From the NCBI RefSeq assembly GCF_014200725.1, contig NZ_JACHCL010000011.1, forward strand, positions 38,956 through 102,955: DNA of 64,000 nucleotides, written 5' to 3'. Shown here in pieces: positions 52,253 through 60,297 of the stretch (its first letter is position 1; each line of letters opens with the position of its first letter). The position numbers and the translations under genes were made by a program. The DNA comes from Janthinobacterium silvisoli. GTDB taxonomy: Bacteria > Pseudomonadota > Gammaproteobacteria > Burkholderiales > Burkholderiaceae_D. The notes under the pieces are model-generated. The model searched no databases, had not been told where the DNA came from, and saw only the letters and a program-made list of their open reading frames with translations.

Positions 52253-52406
52253 GCACACCGTTAGCCTCGTGCGCGGCCCTGTCGTCAAGACCATGCCGGC
52301 AGTATCCGCGCCATGCAAAACCGCTTTTCACTAGAGAATTCCTGACGCCTCGCGCGCTGCACCTACTACTGAAGCTGCGCCCGAATGCCGGAACAGACCC
52401 CGTCGC

Positions 52407-52757
52407 CTAATCTTTCTGGAAGCAATTTATTCCTTCAGCATCGAGGCAAATTCTTGAATCACCTTCGATAGTTGCTGCCCAAATACTATGCCCAGGCTCC
52501 GGTTGAGTACCTCGCCATTTCACGCCGTGCAATGACAGAGTTGGAGCTGGTGACTCATTCAGCTCCCATCGCCCTTCAATCAACTCTTTATTAGAAGCTG
52601 ACTCAAGAACCTCTAGCCTATAAACTCCATCCGACTTTACATTTAAGGCAATAACACCTGAGGAGGTATGGAGTTTATAAGTCCCGATAGGGTTAATTTT
52701 CTGCGAGCATGCCGTCATAGTCGCAACACAAAAGATCAATAAAAGTAACGATTTCAT
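52407..52757 (-). CDS. Lipoprotein, probable immunity protein for toxin tip 2
   Basis: The product is 116 residues from the ATG at 52757 (AGAGGATC upstream). The signal SLLLLIFCVATMTAC has lipobox MTA-C. The mature part is a small beta-rich domain (IGTYKLHTSSGVIALNVKSD, then LIEGRWELNE). Its start overlaps the stop of the upstream tip gene (ATGA), the usual toxin-immunity layout in Rhs loci. A lipoprotein immunity factor implies a toxin that acts in the periplasm or on the envelope. Confidence 0.65.
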   Translation of the reverse strand: MKSLLLLIFCVATMTACSQKINPIGTYKLHTSSGVIALNVKSDGVYRLEVLESASNKELIEGRWELNESPAPTLSLHGVKWRGTQPEPGHSIWAATIEGDSRICLDAEGINCFQKD

Positions 52758-53359
52758 TTTTTTAGATCCTCTGTCCAAGAATACGTTTGCCGCATATTAC
52801 CGAAGGCCGGAAGTGTTCCACGCTCATATTGCGGCCCAATGCCATACAGGAATGATTTCAAACTAGAGTTATTAGACAAATCAAATCTAATTTGGTTGTC
52901 GCCCACAGGGGTAATTTCGATACCATAACTACCAATAAACTGCTGCGTGGGATTCAAGCCTGACCTCACAATATCATCCAACCAGAATTTACCCTGATAA
53001 TTGGTAACAGCCTCCAACGGCTTCCCGTTTGCCAATGCATCTGCATTTTTCTTGTAGAAGAAGGCTCTAGCTTCGTTAACCCTTCTTGCAGACATCATGT
53101 TTTGCGCGGAAGACGTACTACCGTCGTAATGGCGATTAGCAGCCCCGCCACCCGTGATCCAATCGTAGGTCATTCGGACAGAAGCTCCCCATCCCGAATT
53201 CTGAGGTTTATCTGGGTTATGCCCAACGATTTCTACACACTGTATTCCTGGGGCACATGTGGGTTTCGGCTTATCGCCACCACCTACTGGAATTGATGGA
53301 GCAAGTCCTCCGATGTAATTCCCACCAGCCCCACTGTTTGCCGAATCAGCGTAGCCCAC
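52754..53359 (-). CDS. Displaced Rhs toxin tip 2 (no core, start uncertain)
   Basis: The frame covers about 201 residues and opens with GYADSANSGAGGNYIGG, the sort of linker seen just after the DPTG of an Rhs core. There is no convincing ribosome site. The domain (YDWITGGGAANRHYDGSTSS, VNEARAFFYKKNADALANG, PTQQFIGSYGIEITPVGDNQ) matches no toxin class I can name. It is followed, with overlap, by a lipoprotein gene that probably encodes immunity. It may be silent, kept for recombination into the core. Confidence 0.65.
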   Translation of the reverse strand: MGYADSANSGAGGNYIGGLAPSIPVGGGDKPKPTCAPGIQCVEIVGHNPDKPQNSGWGASVRMTYDWITGGGAANRHYDGSTSSAQNMMSARRVNEARAFFYKKNADALANGKPLEAVTNYQGKFWLDDIVRSGLNPTQQFIGSYGIEITPVGDNQIRFDLSNNSSLKSFLYGIGPQYERGTLPAFGNMRQTYSWTEDLKK

Positions 53360-53546
53360 TGCATCCTATCGTACCGCAGCGGCTCAACCCCAGCATCCAT
53401 GCGGGTTCCCGCGCCATGCGTGGGGTGCGTTATCCAGTTAAAAGAGCGAGACCCCCTAATGCGGGTTTTTGGTATCTCAGCGAGCAGAAATCTAGCCCAG
53501 TAGGCTTAAATTCGTATCCGTTTGTCGGCACCGATCCTGTCGCCTT

Positions 53547-53750
53547 CTATGCTGGCGACAGGTCGTCATCCTTCAACGTCAATAGCGCCAATGTAAAGCC
53601 TTCTGAATCGCAGAACTCGACTTCATAGGCAACAGGGTCAGCTTCATGCACGATTAAAACCGCACCGATAGCACCTTTTTTTAACCCATCTTCATCTCGA
53701 TCTTCGCGCAACTTCACAACATCGTATTCGTTGTACATGATTAATTTCAC
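53547..53750 (-). CDS. DUF4926-family immunity protein
   Basis: The product is 67 residues: YNEYDVVKLREDRDEDGLKK, then AYEVEFCDSEGFTLALLTLK. This matches the DUF4926 pattern (YDVVxL...EGLKKGxxGxVV...YEVEFxD..G.TLALLTL). DUF4926 genes very often sit beside DUF6883 toxin modules. The ATG overlaps the stop of the DUF6883 gene (53747-53750), so it is its cognate immunity gene. Confidence 0.85.
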   Translation of the reverse strand: MKLIMYNEYDVVKLREDRDEDGLKKGAIGAVLIVHEADPVAYEVEFCDSEGFTLALLTLKDDDLSPA

Positions 53751-54484
53751 CTCGGAGTAGGAATCGCGGTAACAAGACGTGTGATCCCATCATTATTTCG
53801 AATCCAACCGAACGTCACATCAATTACTCGACCGTTTGTTCCCGAGATAGGAATTACTTGGTTAAATTTCGTCCCATACTGCGTTACCCCGGTTTCAATG
53901 GCACTACGGGGGTCAAAGACAATTTGTTTTGACAGTCCATCCATATTGGACTTGTTGAACCCTAGCGCTTGCTCAAACCACTTCGCCTTCGCGCCCCCTA
54001 CCGGATGTTCAGCGTTCAACAGGTAACCAGAAAGCTTGCTATCAACGCTAAGCTGAGTTGCACTCAACGCAGCCCTCGCCTCCGCCTCTTTGATAACAGC
54101 ACCTTGCAGCGCTCTTGCCGCCGGGGTTGCGGCTAACAAAGCAACGTCTTTCAAAGAGTTACCAATGGGATGGTCACGTAAATACTGTGCTACATCCCCA
54201 CTTGCTTGAGCGGCCTTGAAACCATTTCCCCACTCTGCCATTTCAGCATCGGTCGAGAAAGTGCCGCCCAATACTCCATTCTTTATCATCTGGCCGGCAT
54301 TGCTCAATTTCTCACTGAGCCAGCCACCAACACCGCCACTGTTTGCCGACGCCTTTTCAAGGTTCTCCTGTCTGCCGGAGGCAGTTCCATTTCCACTAGC
54401 ACTCTGCGATGTTGCTTTAGTTGCTGCGTAACTTCTCGCAATTTCAGAAATTAGGTTAGGGAGCGCACCGGCATTACCAAACAT
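53747..54484 (-). CDS. DUF6883 toxin module of the Rhs protein, split off by frameshift
   Basis: The product is 245 residues. The last 100 (SVDSKLSGYLLNAEHPVGGA, KAKWFEQALGF, GTKFNQVIPISGTNGRVIDV, TFGWIRNNDGITRLVTAIPT) follow the DUF6883 pattern. The N-terminal 140 are an Ala/Gly-rich Rhs-type linker. The ATG at 54484 overlaps the Rhs core stop. One fewer G in the GGGGG run just upstream would join both frames as ...YGEAAMFGNAGALP, so the module was probably fused to the core. The immunity gene follows. Confidence 0.75.
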   Translation of the reverse strand: MFGNAGALPNLISEIARSYAATKATSQSASGNGTASGRQENLEKASANSGGVGGWLSEKLSNAGQMIKNGVLGGTFSTDAEMAEWGNGFKAAQASGDVAQYLRDHPIGNSLKDVALLAATPAARALQGAVIKEAEARAALSATQLSVDSKLSGYLLNAEHPVGGAKAKWFEQALGFNKSNMDGLSKQIVFDPRSAIETGVTQYGTKFNQVIPISGTNGRVIDVTFGWIRNNDGITRLVTAIPTPR

Positions 54485-56319
54485 GGCGGCCTCCCCCGTA
54501 GCTCAGCATGGAACCCATCGGAGTCCAGTCGCCGCCTCCCATAAGGGTCATACTCGCAAACCCAGTCGGGTCTGTCAGGTTAGTCGGGTTGTTCACTACA
54601 TAAGCGTAACGGTTATAGCTTTGTCCGTTCTGAGGTTCCTGAATCAACGGATCACCCGACATGAACTTGCCGATCAAGGGATCGTACACCCTTCCATTCA
54701 TGTGCACCAGATCCAGCTGGTCCAGCATTTCATGGCCGGTGAAACCGCGGTTGTCGATTTTACCGTCGATGCTGTCGTCAGTATTGTCGTTGTCGGCCAC
54801 ACTGCGGCGCTTGCCCCAGGCGTCGTACTCCAGCCTGCCATCCGTGCGAATCGCGCCGTCTTCCCCGGTCATGGCAATCGGACTGCCCAGGCGGTCGACA
54901 TACATCCAGTGCAGCTGCGTCGTGCCGCCCTGGTCGATCTCCACGCCGATCCCATTCGGCCAGTAGGTCTTCACCTTCAGGCCGCCATTGACGCCGGACT
55001 CCACCTCCTGTGCGCCCGCATAGACCACACGCTCATCGGCGCCTCCCGCCTGGCTATTGCGGCGCAACTGCCCAACGCGCTGGTGTTCTGGACCGTAGTT
55101 AAAGGCTGCTGTGATCGTGCCTTTTGTGATCGCCAGCGGCATGTCAAAGCTGGTCCAGGTGGTCGTGCGGCCGCCGCCATTCAACAAGTTGCCATTGGCA
55201 TCGTAGCTATACACGCCAGGGACACCCGAAATGGTTTGCACCGCATGCGGCTGCACCGCCGTTTCGCCCTGCGCCCTGTACGCGTAGGTGCCCACCCCAG
55301 TCTTGCTGGTGATATTGCCTGCGGCGTCATAGGTAAAGATACGCTGTGTTTTACCCAGCACCTGGCTGCTCGTCAGGCGATTCAGGCTATCGTAGTCGAA
55401 ACTCTCCTGGAAGCCATTGCTATCCCAGTACTGGCTGCGATTCTTCACATTACCCAGCACATCATAGACATAATCTTCCTGCAGGCGCACTATGCCGCTT
55501 GCGGTCGATATGTCCCCATGCCATAGCTTGCCACTAAAGTAATTAAACTCGCGACTCTGGATCAATCCATTACCCAGCAGCGCCTTGCGCACGCGTCCGG
55601 CGGCATCCTGCTGCGTTGCCTGCCACAGCACCAGAGGGCCGCGCTCAATGCGCGACGGGTAGCCATAGCTGTTGAACGCAAAATCAAACGCTTTAATCCC
55701 ATCGTTGCCACGCTGGTAAGCCTGCCTTACCAGCCGCCCCCACGCGTCGTACGTTGGCGTGGCAGAGTACAGTGCATCGTAAAGTTTCTGTGTCGTCAGC
55801 GCCGGACGGCCCAGGCTGTCATAGGTATGCGTACGGATATAGTCGGGCGTGGCAGGCTGGCCGGTATATGCCCGCGCCAGCTGCCCCACGCCTTTCGCCG
55901 CCGTATCGTAGATCCAATGGCTTTCCAGGTCGCTTTCATAGCGCGCGGTCATGCGTCCCAGCAAGTCGTAGGACATCCAGGTGCGCCAACCTCTGGCGCG
56001 TTGCTCCGGGCTAATCTGCCGGTAGACCTGCCCCACCGGATTGAGCGCATATTCGATAAAGCCCAGATCGGGATCACGCAAGCCTGTCTTGCGGCCCCAG
56101 GTGTCATAGTCTACCGTGATCTTGTTCCCGTTCGGGTCCAGCGTAGTTTGCAGACTACCGAATGGCTCATAACTAAAGCTGGTCGTACCGCGTGGCGAGC
56201 CGGAGTCGATTATCTGACGCAACTGGCCCAGCACGTCATGGATTTCTGTGCGTACCTGTCCAGCGGGGTTTTGCTGCTCGATCTGCAGTCCGCGGTAAGT
56301 CGTGCTGGTCGTCCGCACG
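54474..56319 (-). pseudogene. Rhs/YD-repeat core, 5' end lost to the IS66 element, 3' end frameshifted
   Basis: The frame gives 614 residues of YD repeats (YDTWGRKTGL, YDLLGRMTAR, YDSLGRPALT, YDAWGRLVRQ, YDAAGNITSK, YDANGNLLNG). It ends with the Rhs core terminus (LVHMNGRVYDPLIGKFMSGD, NRYAYVVNNPTNLTDPTGF). Rhs proteins wrap a C-terminal toxin in a YD-repeat shell and deliver it through type VI secretion or contact. The N-terminal part is missing: the sequence meets an IS66-type end at 56320. A one-base shift separates it from the DUF6883 toxin, so as written it cannot make a delivered toxin. Confidence 0.88.
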
Positions 56320-57979
56320 GTAAGCTTGGCGCATGCTCAATTCAGCCGACCTGCCCAACGACATCGATGCCCTGAAGGCGTTGCTGCTGGCGGCCGAGCA
56401 GCGTATCACCGAGAGCGAAGGCCAGGTGGCAGACTTGCGCGCCCAGCTGACCACGACCGAAGTCGAGATTGAGCACTTGAAGCTGATGATCGCCAAGCTG
56501 CGGCGCATGCAGTTCGGTCGCAAATCCGAGAAGCTGGACCACCAGATCGAACAGCTGGAATTACAACTGGAAGACCTGCAGGCGACCGAGGGTGAGGCCG
56601 AGCGCGAGCGCCCGCCGGCAGACAAGGCGCCGCGCACCAGGTCGGCGCGCAAACCGCTGCCGGAGCACCTGGCGCGCGAAGAACGCGTGTATCGACCAGA
56701 GGCCGAAGCTTGCCCGGCCTGCGGTGGCGGGCTGCGCCAGTTGGGCGAGGACGTTGCCGAGCAACTCGAATTCGTGCCCGCCAGCTTCCGCGTGATCCGT
56801 CATGTGCGTCCGAAACTGGCGTGCAAGTGCTGCGACGCCATCGTGCAGGCGCACGCACCGAGCCGACCAATTGCGCGCGGCATTGCCGGACCGGGCCTGC
56901 TGGCACACATCCTGGTGGCCAAGTTCGCCGACCATCTGCCTGTACCGCCAATCGGTGATCTATGCCCGCGAAGGCGTCGAACTGGAACGCGCGCTGCTGG
57001 CGAACTGGGTCGGCGCGGCCAGCGCGCTGCTGCGCCCGCTGGTGGATGTGATCCGCCGTCACGTGCTGGCCGGCGCCAAGCTGCATGCCGACGATACCCC
57101 GATTCCCGTGCTGGCCCCGGGCAACGGCAAGACCAAGACGGCGCGGTTGTGGACTTACGTGCGCGACGACAGCGCGTCCGGCGACAGCACGCCGGCAGCG
57201 GTCTGGTTCGCCTACACGCCGGACCGCAAAGGCATCCATCCGCAAACTCATTTGGCCAACTTCAAGGGCGTGCTGCAGGCCGATGCGTATGCCGGTTTCA
57301 ATACACTGTATGTCGACGGCACGATACAGGAAGCGGCGTGCTGGGCGCATGCGCGCCGCAAGTTCCACGATCTGCATGCAGCCAGACCATCGGCCATCAC
57401 GACCGAGGCCCTGCGCCGGATCGCCGAGCTGTATGTGATCGAGTCCGAGATACGCGGCAAACCGCCGCATGAACGACAGCAGGTGCGCCAGCAACGATCA
57501 CGGCCATTGCTCGACGACTTCGGCAGCTGGCTACGCGCTACGCTTGAAAAGCTGTCGCGCAAGTCGGACACGGCGTCCGCGATCCAGTACGCGCTCAATC
57601 TGTGGCCGGCGTTGCTGCGCTACTGCGACAACGGCGTCATCGAGATCGACAACTCGGCCGCTGAACGGGCGCTGCGTGGCGTTGCCATCGGCCGGCGCAA
57701 CTACCTGTTCGCTGGCGCCGACAGCGGTGGCGAGCCTGCCGCCGCCGTCTACTCACTGATCGGCACGGCCAAGTTCAACGGTGTTGACCCCGAGGCCTGG
57801 CTGCGCCATGTGCTGACCCACATCGCCGATCATCCGGTCAATCGGGTCGACGACTTCCTACCCTGGAACTGCGCCGCGCAGCTCCCTTCGGCTTAAACAA
57901 CACGCCGCTTCCCAGCGGTGTGATGCCATCATCTTCTAATTCATTGCCGGGTTCAAGACGGCGCTGGCTTTACGCTTAC
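56320..57979 (+). mobile_element. IS66-family element carrying only tnpC
   Basis: Left end GTAAGCTTGGCGCATGC (56320) and right end reading, in reverse complement, GTAAGCGTAAAGCCAGCGCC (57979) both start GTAAGC as IS66 ends do. tnpC begins 13 bases inside. No tnpA or tnpB is present, as in the ISBst12-type subgroup. The 8-bp flanks differ (TCCGCACG left, GCAACAAC right), so target duplications are absent and one side has been rearranged. Confidence 0.65.
56333..57896 (+). pseudogene. IS66 TnpC transposase, broken by one frameshift
   Basis: The first frame (56333 to about 56940) holds the N-terminal leucine-zipper region (EIEHLKLMIAKLRRMQFGRK) and the zinc-binding part (CPACGGGLRQLGEDVAEQLE). 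The rest lies in another frame from about 56935 to 57896: LYRQSVIYAREGVELERALL, first Asp in KLHADDTPIPVLAPG, second in LQADAYAGFNTLYVDG, Glu in NSAAERALRGVAIGRRNYLF. Two bases appear to be missing near 56,940 (between ADHLP and LYRQ). All catalytic residues survive, so a sequence error or recent mutation are both possible. Confidence 0.85.
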
Positions 57980-58021
57980 GCAACAACGGGTGGAACCGAA
58001 AAAGGAACGGTGAGGTAATGG

Positions 58022-58056
58022 GCAGGATATGTGAATGTAGCTACATTCACTCCTGC
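58022..58056. repeat. 20-bp perfect palindrome with flanking arms
   Basis: GTGAATGTAGCTACATTCAC (58031-58050) is a perfect palindrome. Outside it GCAGGA (58022-58027) and TCCTGC (58051-58056) pair again. It could be an operator, a cruciform or a recombination site. No gene starts within 300 bases on either side except the HigA-like gene at 58379. Confidence 0.7.
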
Positions 58057-58101
58057 AATTTCGCACTACCGTGCTAAATTGAATAAGTCTAACGTTGCCT
58101 T

Positions 58102-58211
58102 GGGCTTGCTTTGAGATTGGTCTGGGCTTGCTCCGGACTTGCTGTAAGTGTACTTTGAGCTTGCTCTGGGCCTGCTGTGCGAGTGCTCTGGCCTTGTTCT
58201 GAGGGTGCTTA
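58102..58211. repeat. Ten tandem copies of a degenerate 11-bp repeat
   Basis: Every 11 bases from 58102 to 58211 a unit of the form GGGCTTGCTCT recurs: GGGCTTGCTTT, GAGATTGGTCT, GGGCTTGCTCC, GGACTTGCTGT, AAGTGTACTTT, GAGCTTGCTCT, GGGCCTGCTGT, GCGAGTGCTCT, GGCCTTGTTCT, GAGGGTGCTTA. The period holds without a slip, so each unit faces nearly the same side of the helix. The region is not coding. Confidence 0.8.
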
Positions 58212-58218
58212 GGACGCG

Positions 58219-58257
58219 TTTTAGAAAATCATTGAGATGTACTTAAATTTTCTAAAA
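58219..58257. repeat. 11-bp inverted repeat upstream of the HigA-like gene
   Basis: TTTTAGAAAAT (58219-58229) and ATTTTCTAAAA (58247-58257) are perfect reverse complements separated by 17 bases, about 120 bases before the HigA-like start. This is a possible operator or a weak terminator. Confidence 0.55.
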
Positions 58258-58378
58258 GGACGAGATTTTAGAGTGAGGGCAGGATACGCATGCTTGTGTT
58301 AAATCCAATGGAATTGAGCTGCAAGCCCCATTTTTGGCTATTTCGACTATTATTAAATTTTTTTTACGGATTTTTACT

Positions 58379-58639
58379 ATGAGTCGCCAGCACAACCCGC
58401 CGTATCCCGGCGAAGTGATTAGAGAGTTTCTCGGTGAAATGACAATTCCCGATGCAGCTACGCGCCTAGGTGTTGACCATGTTACGCTTCAACAGGTGAT
58501 CACTGGGGCAGTAAGAATTTCTCATGATATGGCGCTTCGCCTTGGCGATGTTTTTGGTACCAGTTCAGAAATTTGGAGCGAAATGCAGCTGCAATTTGAC
58601 TTGTATCAGGTAGGCAAAATTAAGCATCCAAAAAATTGA
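58379..58639 (+). CDS. HigA-family antitoxin-like HTH protein (orphan)
   Basis: The product is 86 residues from the ATG at 58379 (GGA nine bases upstream). The family opening PPYPGEVIREFLGEM is present. The HTH follows (DAATRLGVDHVTLQQVITGA), then RISHDMALRLGDVFGTSSEI and the closing QLQFDLYQVGK. HigA antitoxins normally sit directly downstream of a higB toxin; here 480 bases of repeats and IS DNA precede it and no higB is visible. It may be a solitary regulator or a survivor of a broken pair. Confidence 0.85.
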   Translation: MSRQHNPPYPGEVIREFLGEMTIPDAATRLGVDHVTLQQVITGAVRISHDMALRLGDVFGTSSEIWSEMQLQFDLYQVGKIKHPKN

Positions 58640-58854
58640 ACGTATATCTGCGCGCGCAGCAGCCAGTTCGCTCGCCGGCACCACCGATTTGCCAGCAGTG
58701 ACCGCCGTTAGCGCGTCTTCCCGTTCGAGCTTACGCCAGTTTAACAACTGGCTTGCACCGACGCCATGCTTGCGTGCGAGTCGCGTGCCTTCAACGCCGT
58801 GTTGTAGTCTTTCCAATTGGTCGTTCGGTACTTTGGTTTTGCTGGAGCAGTCAT
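58640..58854 (-). pseudogene. Fused scraps of IS5-type and IS3-type transposases
   Basis: From an ATG at 58854 the minus strand encodes MTAPAKPKYRTTNWKDYNTA, the N-terminus of IS5-family transposases. Near 58,785 another frame takes over with RLARKHGVGASQLLNWRKLE and AGKSVVPASELAAA, part of an IS3-family OrfA. It stops near 58,640. Two separate element remnants have been joined. Confidence 0.65.
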
Positions 58855-58937
58855 GCCGTCAGTTTACCCCGCGTCCACGCTCGATGGCTGAACGGTACGA
58901 TTTGTGCAACAAAGCCGATAACGTTGAAAATAAAAAA

Positions 58938-59549
58938 CTAGGAACTAATATCCGCCAGAATTTTATTTAAATTTTCTTTTGAAGGTTTAATGCTAATTTT
59001 TTGATTTACAATCCAGATTGGTGTACTTTCTGCCCCAATAGAATGAGCAAAATCTTTTTCACGCTTCATTATCAAATTAACTGAATGCTCGGATGATTCT
59101 AGAATATATTCATTTAAAACACCGAGTTTTTTTGCCAATATTTTCAGATCATTAGTTTTCTGAAAATCTAATTTTTCTTTAAATTTAGCGGAAAAAATCT
59201 CGTCAATTACTAATTTTTCGTTATTTTTTGCTATAGCTAAATAAAAAATACGCACCACATCGTCCCGATCTTTAGCAAACGCAATAGGTATCGTCTCAAT
59301 CGAAAATTTAGATGTTCTAGTTTTATTAATTTCTTTTAGTTCTTGCCAAGCATTATAACAATGTACACACGAGAAATTGATGATTTGCAAAACATTAATG
59401 GATTTGTCTTTATTGAACGACTCTTTCAAAATTCTATACTCACCATCCACGACTTTACCTGCGATGAGGGTGGTTCCTGGTTTTTCGTTACCACACGCCG
59501 TAATAGATAAAATTATTAGTAATGATAAAATAGCACACGGTGATTTCAA
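58938..59549 (-). CDS. DsbA-like thioredoxin-fold lipoprotein
   Basis: The product is 203 residues, low in GC. The signal SPCAILSLLIILSITAC has lipobox ITA-C, so it is probably anchored to a membrane. The redox site is FSCVHCYNAWQEL (CVHC) near residue 60. The helical insertion and the cis-Pro loop ESTPIWIVNQK near 175 complete a DsbA/DsbG-like thioredoxin fold. It should make or shuffle disulfides outside the cytoplasm. Its ATG overlaps the stop of the upstream gene by 4 bases. In this operon its natural client is the Cys-containing small peptide. Confidence 0.82.
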   Translation of the reverse strand: MKSPCAILSLLIILSITACGNEKPGTTLIAGKVVDGEYRILKESFNKDKSINVLQIINFSCVHCYNAWQELKEINKTRTSKFSIETIPIAFAKDRDDVVRIFYLAIAKNNEKLVIDEIFSAKFKEKLDFQKTNDLKILAKKLGVLNEYILESSEHSVNLIMKREKDFAHSIGAESTPIWIVNQKISIKPSKENLNKILADISS

Positions 59550-60280
59550 AATTTATTCCTCTCAAAAATCAAAACAGCATCATTTGACCAATTTTTTTCA
59601 CTAATTGGTGGAAGGTAAGAGTAACCACCGTGCCAAACTTTTACTTCGCTTGTTTCTTCACCTTCTTTTATCACAACTGAAGAAATGGGTTGAGTGACCA
59701 AGTAGTATGTATTTATTTTTGACGATTCGCACGGTCCGCCGAGCACACTAAAAAAGCTGCGCTGGATAAAAGAGAGTTCGTCTTTTTCTAACACCCAACG
59801 TATCTGGCATTCGACACGCAGATCACCGAGCCTACGGTTCTCCACATCTACATTTGAGCTACGCACTTCTGGTCGCCAACGCACTTCTCCCTTCTTTGTG
59901 TTAACGATTAGTTCCGCTTCCTTGTGGTTAAATTCGTCAATACGCTTTACTTCAAAGATGCCATCTGAAGACACTGGAATATCTATTGACTTATCATTAT
60001 CCACAAGGCGTAAAGTTGGTTTGCTAATTTTTCCATTTCGTGGAAAAATTAACCTAAATTTTAACGATGAAGATGGTGCTAGGTTTTTATACTTCTCGAA
60101 CTCATCAATCGCTTTCAGTATTTTTTGATAAGATTTCAATTCTGGATCACGATAATTTTTAATCTGCACAACCTGCGATGTATCTTCGATTAAATTTTCA
60201 ACGGCGGAGTTCTGGGCTCCTGCGTTGTTAAATAAAAAATGAGTTGCGCATAGAGCTAAAATTATTTTACGTTTAGTCAT
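59546..60280 (-). CDS. Exported protein of unknown function in the peptide operon
   Basis: The product is 244 residues from the ATG at 60280. The signal peptide ends NNAGA-QNS near residue 22. The mature protein is charged and predicted beta-rich (LKFRLIFPRNGKISKPTLRL, VRWRPEVRSSNVDVENRRLG, WVLEKDELSFIQRSFFSVLG), with two cysteines (VECQ, GPCESS). No family recognised. It starts 17 bases after the protease-acyltransferase stop and overlaps the DsbA-like gene, so it belongs to the operon. Confidence 0.7.
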   Translation of the reverse strand: MTKRKIILALCATHFLFNNAGAQNSAVENLIEDTSQVVQIKNYRDPELKSYQKILKAIDEFEKYKNLAPSSSLKFRLIFPRNGKISKPTLRLVDNDKSIDIPVSSDGIFEVKRIDEFNHKEAELIVNTKKGEVRWRPEVRSSNVDVENRRLGDLRVECQIRWVLEKDELSFIQRSFFSVLGGPCESSKINTYYLVTQPISSVVIKEGEETSEVKVWHGGYSYLPPISEKNWSNDAVLIFERNKF

Positions 60281-60297
60281 AATTTCATAAACCTTTT

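Noticed and set aside
52189..52410. 73-codon plus-strand frame after the RHH gene
   Set aside because: It runs through several stable hairpins and has no ribosome site.
58102..58211. CRISPR array
   Set aside because: Units are 11 bp, degenerate and directly adjacent with no spacers, and no cas gene is present.
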